64,000 bases of DNA from Bicyclus anynana (Eukaryota > Arthropoda > Insecta > Lepidoptera > Nymphalidae): contig NC_069102.1 of NCBI RefSeq assembly GCF_947172395.1, positions 5,920,442-5,984,441 on the forward strand, read 5' to 3'. This document shows positions 59,402 through 64,000 of this stretch, in pieces. Position numbers and translations under genes: made by a program. Under the pieces are notes generated by a model. It was not told the DNA's origin. It did no database searches and saw nothing but the letters and a program-made list of their open reading frames with translations. Within the stretch, counting starts at the first letter, position 1. Every line of letters starts with the position of its first letter.

Positions 59402-59592
59402 CTAGCTGACGCCGCGCGGTTTTACCCTCGTGGTTCCCGTTCCTGTAGGAATACGGTGATAATATATAGCTTATAGCCTTCCTCGACAAATGGGCTATCT
59501 AACAAACAAAGAATTGTTTAAATCGGACCAGTACTTCTGGAGATTAGCGAGTTCAATCAAACAAACAAACTCTTCAGCTTTATAATATTAGT
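59402..59592 (-). mobile_element. non-autonomous Helitron, minus orientation
   Basis: Plus-strand start CTAGCTGACGCCGCGCGG after A (59401), body 'ccttcctcgacaaatgggct', and end 'ctttataatattagta'. The last bases of the family terminus are changed. Confidence 0.78.
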
Positions 59593-60291
59593 AAACATTA
59601 AGTACATTTGTAAAAATTTCCTTCATTTTTTCTCATCAATCAAAATGTCCCTATTTGTTTATTGAGTCTATAGATTAGTAGGTACTTATCCAAAATAATA
59701 AGTAGGTTTTTATTGATTCAAATAAAAGACAATAACTTTAATAATAAATCATAAAGATTTAATCTTGCGGCGTTAAGCTTACAAATTGCTATTGTAAAAG
59801 TGCCATTAGACAAAATATTATTATTTTAAGCTATTTAGATTACATTTTAAATTACAGTAGGAAGTTGGTACCTACACTTACCCACGTAGTAAAAATATCT
59901 ACTTACTTATGTTATTGAACACAAACAGCAAGCATTACATAGTGATTTTTATCAAAATTGAAGCAGCCCATCCTATTTTGATAAGGATACCTACGGAATA
60001 ATGTAAAAAAATTCGAAGATCTACATTCTACATATTCAGCATGTTTGGTTACCTTTTGGATTTAACCCTCCACTGCATCAAAGACTTCAGGTGGAAGCCG
60101 CGCATGTGGTTTCATACACTGTCACTCACTCATAAAAATAGGCTACTTATAAAAATAGGATACCTATACCTAACAATGAATAGGTAAACGGGAGACCGGG
60201 CAATAGTCAGTACCTACCTAAAGAAATTATGTTGAAAAAATCGTTTCGCATAATTTCAGGGTAAAGAGGATAACTAGTAGATTAAAATAAG
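59593..60291. other. intergenic DNA, no gene seen
   Basis: About 700 bases of AT-rich sequence with the repeated 'ggtacctac'-like motif. No coding or RNA gene signal. Confidence 0.5.
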
Positions 60292-60596
60292 AAGCGTGAT
60301 AGCCCAGTGGATATGACCACTGCCTCAGATTCCGGAGGGTGTGGGTTCGAATCCGGTCGGGGCATGCACCTCCAACTTTTCAGTTGTGTGCATTTTAAGA
60401 AATTAAATATCACGTGTCTCAATCGGTGAAGGAAAACATCGTGAGGAAACCTGCATACCAGAGAATTATCTTAATTCTCTGCGTGTGTGAAGTCTGCCAA
60501 TCCGCATTGGGCCAGCGTGGTGGACTATTGGCCTAAGCCCTCTCATTCTGAGAGGAGACTCGAGCTCAGCAGTGAGCCGAATATGGGTTGATGACA
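60292..60596 (+). mobile_element. tRNA-headed SINE (family A), full length
   Basis: The best family A copy: A-box 'gatagcccagtggatatgac', B box 'gggttcgaatccggtcgggg', the complete body and 3' end 'gccgaatatgggttgatgac'. It ends about 100 bases upstream of the next gene's TATA box. Confidence 0.88.
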
Positions 60597-60698
60597 GTAG
60601 ATTAAAGACACGTGGTGCATAAACAATAATACAGTGAATTACTAATCGCCAAGATTAAACAGATTAGTTTTGTATATTTATCATTGATAACCTATCGT

Positions 60699-60835
60699 TA
60701 TAAAAGGGTTATGCGGCTCACGTGTTTAATAAATTTTAAAGTAAATAACCACTAGTGAGTGAGTATCTAATATCTTTGTAATTTTCAATTGCTTATTGAT
60801 TTGAGTTATTTTCCTAAAGACAGTTATAATTTCAG
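60699..60835 (+). promoter_or_regulatory. TATA box, E-box and 5' UTR intron of the secreted-protein gene
   Basis: TATAAAA at 60699-60705 would place the start of transcription near 60730. A CACGTG E-box is at 60719-60724. Donors GTGAGT at 60755 or 60759 and the acceptor tttcag ending at 60835 outline a ~80-base intron in the 5' UTR, 9 bases before the ATG. Confidence 0.6.
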
Positions 60836-60844
60836 AATACAAAT

Positions 60845-61408
60845 ATGAAGTACTTCGTGTTTGCCTTATGTGTCGCTGCAGCGTCTGCAACCGCGACTCC
60901 TCCCACGGTAACCGGAGCAGACGCGGATGAGGTTCAGCAGATCATCGACTCCATCTACCACCCGAGCACTGACCCCGCCACCGCTGCCGCCCTCGAGCAA
61001 ATGCTCCTCGAGGTCCTCGGCATCAACAAGCCCGTCATTGTTGACGATGAGTCCAACCAACCGATCGTGATCGAGCCTGAAATCATCGATGAATCTATCA
61101 TCTCCGAGCCTGGAGTGCCTGAAGAGTCCTCTCCCATTGACATTGGCCCCGCAATCATCGACGAGTCCATCGTCTCTGAGCCCGCCAACTACCCCCCTCT
61201 TGTGCAAGTCATCGTCAACGTTAACACCAATGTTAACAATCCCGGTGTTGTAGAACAACCCGAAATCCCGGAGGATGTAATTGTTGTTGAAAAACCCGAG
61301 ATTCCCGAAGTGATTGTGGTTGAAAAACCCGAAATTCCCTCAGAGCCCGTGGTCGTTGCTCCCATTGAGCCTGTTCCTGTCATAACGTTACCTGATACCC
61401 TTAACTGA
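60845..61408 (+). CDS. secreted Pro/Val/Glu-rich protein, paralogue of 63027-63992
   Basis: A 187-residue protein with a signal peptide (MKYFVFALCVAAASATA). The mature part has a short helical region (DADEVQQIIDSIYHPS...LEQMLLEVLG). It is then acidic and low-complexity with degenerate repeats: IVIEPEIIDESIISEP, IGPAIIDESIVSEP and IVVEKPEIP twice. PLVQVIVNVN and the end VITLPDTLN are shared with the convergent gene at 63027. There are no cysteines after the signal peptide. Codon use is GC-rich for the region. I know no named family; an extracellular structural role (cuticle, silk or gut lining) is inference. AATAAA lies near 61517. Confidence 0.85.
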   Translation: MKYFVFALCVAAASATATPPTVTGADADEVQQIIDSIYHPSTDPATAAALEQMLLEVLGINKPVIVDDESNQPIVIEPEIIDESIISEPGVPEESSPIDIGPAIIDESIVSEPANYPPLVQVIVNVNTNVNNPGVVEQPEIPEDVIVVEKPEIPEVIVVEKPEIPSEPVVVAPIEPVPVITLPDTLN

Positions 61409-61781
61409 ATAATTATTAGTTTTTTATTATGTTTACATTAAATAATTAAACCCAACTAAAAATGTGTCGTTTAATCTAAGATTTATTACCTCGTTAATGA
61501 TGAACGCTACATAAATAAATAAAAACAAAGACAAATTATAGACGACTATTTTTTTTGTAATTTCCTTTAAAGAATTAATATAATTATATTTAAGAAAGAT
61601 AATATGTTCAATTATTATTATTAGGTGATCGATTTCAATAATGTTGGCAAATGGTTTGAACGTACTTCCTCAAATTGCTTTAATATAGACCACTTTAAAG
61701 GTACCTACTTCTTTTTGCTGTAAATAATAATTTTAATTTTTGGCTACGTTATATACGTGGTTATAATTATAATTAAGTGAT

Positions 61782-62133
61782 GCTGCAACCAGAGGTGTCT
61801 ATACATATAGTGCAGGGGGTGCATGGTACCCGGGCGCCGCGATCTCATAAGCGCCCGAGCGCCACCTACATACACCTTCGGCTAACATATCTACATTTCG
61901 CATAGCATCTAGAGGTATTCTGAAACAAACGTGTCTAGTTTTAGCAAATAGAGGCAAATAGGTAGCTACTTACTTACAAGGCATTTGTTTGCTACATGGA
62001 CAGTTTGTGGTAACTTGTAGTGCTGTTTGTACATATTCCATTTTAACAGTTCTCAGCAGTTCAGCCATTACTAGGGGGCGCTAGAATGCTGATTGCACCC
62101 GCTACGTGAGCTAGAGACGCCCCTGGCTGCAAC
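61782..62133. mobile_element. hAT-type MITE with 8-bp target duplication
   Basis: The element 61790-62125 begins CAGAGGTGTCTATA and ends TAGAGACGCCCCTG in mirrored form. It is flanked on both sides by the same 8 bases GCTGCAAC (61782-61789, 62126-62133). The 8-base duplication and CAG...CTG ends fit the hAT superfamily. There is no coding sequence. Confidence 0.88.
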
Positions 62134-63026
62134 ATTACCTTTAGCAGAAATTACGTGGGTCATTGACTTAAAGTTTAATTATCTTTGTAGTCACACTGTG
62201 TAGGATTCCGTAGATTAAATTAGCACTTTAACCGCTTATGTAATGCACAAAAATAACAATACCCCACATCAATGGGATAGAAGAAAAGCATTCTTATTTT
62301 CAGATCCAATTATTCTAATTTTGATGTTCCTACTAGTCGATACCCTGGACTTTAACATTACTATAGTAGGTAGGTACATTTACAAACCTTCTTCTTGAAT
62401 TCATTCAATTCAGGACACAGGGGCCACTGGATGTAGGCAGTTCATAACCGTGTTTTTTGGATCTCCTATAATTAAGGCCTATATTCAGCAGTGGACGTCC
62501 AAAATGTTGATGATCCTCCACTCCGCATTTTCCCCATCATTATATGTATACTAATAACAAAATACTCAATCTATTGTTGAAAACCGCATTATAATTCGTC
62601 GCATAGTTTAAATAAAATCTAACGTCCGACGAACAAATAAATAATTTTTTTTAAATTTAGTAAGGTAGTGGTGGTTACCTTCTGCACCCTGCGCCCGTCA
62701 ATTCTATATTAGTAAAAAAAATACTACGACCATTTATGCACAATGATTATGATTTAATAAACCTCTACTCTATAGAGTGGACTAATCACTACGGCTTAAA
62801 GTTCACTTAATCCATGTTTATAAATAGTTTTCGAGAAGAGTTGAGTTGGGTTAGCTTAATTGGGTAATGAAAACACAAGATATGTTTTAATAAAAAATAT
62901 ATTTGAGTTGTTTTAAATTTTATTCTTTGTAGTAAGTTCTCGTTGATCTTCTGCTCCATCCTTGAAGTAATTGATATTCATAGTCGATCATACGAGCATG
63001 TTCCTTGTATTGTTGTTGTTTTATGT
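62134..63026. other. spacer between the two convergent genes
   Basis: AT-rich. 62455-62515 carries a short RTE tail ('ggcctatattcagcagtgga'). A minus-strand AATAAA at 62919-62924 suits the gene ending at 63027. Confidence 0.5.
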
Positions 63027-63992
63027 TTAGTTAAGCTCGTCGGGGAGGGTGATAACGGGATGAACCTCAATGGGTGCAACAAGGACTGGTTCGGGAACCA
63101 CATTCTCTTCAACAACGATCACTGGAGTGGGCTCGATTTCAGGCACTTCAATGGGAGCTACGAGTACTGGTTCGGGAACCACGTTCTCTTCAACAACAAT
63201 CACTGGAGTGGGCTCGATTTCAGGCAGTTCAATAGGAGCGACGAGAACTGGTTCGGGAACCACATTCTCTTCAACAACGATCACTGGAGTGGGTTCAATT
63301 TCAGGCACTTCAATGGGGGCGACAATGACTGGTTCGGGGACCACATTCTCTTCAACAACGATCACTGGAGTAGGCTCAATCTCAGGGTGGTCAACAACGA
63401 TCACTGGAGTGGGCTCAATCTCAGGCTGATCAACAACGATCACTGGGGTAGGCTTAATTTCAGGGTGCTCTACAACTGATTGAGTGGCACCATTGACATT
63501 TACGATGACCTGAACCAAAGGAGAGCTGTATACGGGAGTAGGTTTAATAGGGGTGGGCCAGTTCTCAACAATGACGGGTCCAACAGAGATGGGGGACTCA
63601 TCAACAATGGCGGGTCCAACAGAGATGGGGGACTCATCAACAATGACGGGTCCAACAGAGATTGGGGACTCGTCAACAATAACAGGTCCAACGGAAATGG
63701 GGGACTCATCAACAATGACGGGTCCTACAGAGATGGGGGACTCGTCAACGATGACGGGTCCAACAGAGATGGGAGACTCATCAACAATGACGGGTCCGAC
63801 AGAGATGGGAGACTCATCAACAATAACGGGTCCAACAGAGATAGGCGACTCATCAACAATGGCAGGTCCAACAGAGATGGGTGACTCGTCAACAATAATT
63901 GGGGCGGGTCCAGCGGGACCGGGGACGATGAAGCGAGCTGGGCCAGCAACGGCCACAGCAACGACAGCGGCTGCGATCAACAGGAATTTCAT
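63027..63992 (-). CDS. secreted repeat protein (9 x 12-residue and 4 x 27-residue repeats)
   Basis: A 321-residue protein with a signal peptide (MKFLLIAAAVVAVAVAG), minus strand, stop at 63027-63029. After PARFIVPGPAGPAP come nine tandem copies of (I/V)VDESPISVGP(V/A)I, 36 bases each (about 63570-63900). A spacer holding PLVQVIVNVN follows, two shorter PEIEPTPVIVV units, then four units of EPTPVIVVEENVVPEP plus VLVAPIEVPEI (81 bases each). The end is VITLPDELN. No cysteine is present. An acceptor tttcag lies 2 bases before the ATG, matching the gene at 60845, so a 5' UTR exon lies outside the window. Beta-strand/turn-like, acidic repeats suggest an extracellular matrix, silk or cuticle component, but this is inference and I cannot name the family. 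Confidence 0.87.
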   Translation of the reverse strand: MKFLLIAAAVVAVAVAGPARFIVPGPAGPAPIIVDESPISVGPAIVDESPISVGPVIVDESPISVGPVIVDESPISVGPVIVDESPISVGPVIVDESPISVGPVIVDESPISVGPVIVDESPISVGPAIVDESPISVGPVIVENWPTPIKPTPVYSSPLVQVIVNVNGATQSVVEHPEIKPTPVIVVDQPEIEPTPVIVVDHPEIEPTPVIVVEENVVPEPVIVAPIEVPEIEPTPVIVVEENVVPEPVLVAPIELPEIEPTPVIVVEENVVPEPVLVAPIEVPEIEPTPVIVVEENVVPEPVLVAPIEVHPVITLPDELN

Positions 63993-64000
63993 ATCTGAAA

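Noticed and set aside
60866..61258. Minus-strand frame of 130 codons opposite the secreted protein
   Set aside because: Antisense shadow of a low-complexity coding region, with no signal peptide or family.
63070..63961. Long open frames on the plus strand and in other minus frames over the 63-64 kb gene
   Set aside because: They are shadows of the 36-bp and 81-bp repeats, which keep all frames open; only the minus frame with signal peptide is plausible.

Overview
The window is animal nuclear DNA, almost certainly from a moth or butterfly. It is AT-rich, its genes are split by GT-AG introns, and the introns and intergenic DNA are full of short non-autonomous elements. These include Helitrons of the lepidopteran type (a start like TCTATACTAATATTATAAA and a GC hairpin followed by CTAG, inserted between A and T), two tRNA-headed SINE families, LINE remnants (jockey/CR1-like and RTE-like), and hAT-like and fold-back MITEs.

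Layout: (1) 1-335: the start of a Tc1/IS630-like DDE transposase on the minus strand, cut by the window edge. (2) 1198-28537 (+): the 3' two thirds of a four-domain voltage-gated cation channel of the DSC1/NaCP60E class. I joined 22 exons in one continuous frame, plus one optional cassette exon. They cover the I-II linker, domain II, II-III linker, domain III, domain IV and the C-tail. The pore residues E (II), E (III) and A (IV) mark the DEEA class and exclude para (DEKA). Domain I lies left of the window. (3) 28.5-34.8 kb: 3' UTR and gene-poor DNA with a MITE and a LINE tail. (4) 34810-36033 (-): complex I subunit NDUFS4/ND-18, three exons. (5) 38042-56322 (+): IBtk (ankyrin, RCC1-type repeats, two BTB domains), 14 exons and 1238 residues. 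An intronless tetraspanin gene (42558-43586, +) sits inside its third intron. (6) 57807-58181 (-): mitoribosomal protein mS37/CHCHD1 with twin CX9C. (7) 60845-61408 (+) and 63027-63992 (-): two convergent paralogous genes for secreted, Pro/Val/Glu-rich repeat proteins that I cannot name. Both have an intron acceptor just before the ATG.

No pathway links these genes: it is an ordinary insect gene neighbourhood in which ND-18 and mS37 are mitochondrial housekeeping genes. The observations most worth following are about how mobile DNA meets gene structure. A 186-bp duplicated exon unit in the channel gene keeps its splice donors. A possible cassette exon lies inside a hAT-like MITE. A Helitron begins at intron base +5 after an IBtk donor. 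An inverted repeat pair flanks IBtk exons 3-6. The convergent pair of secreted repeat proteins is the best candidate for something undescribed. I saw no CRISPR array, no rRNA and no functional tRNA gene. All coordinates come from reading the sequence by eye; exon joins rest on open frame, splice consensus and family similarity remembered from general knowledge.
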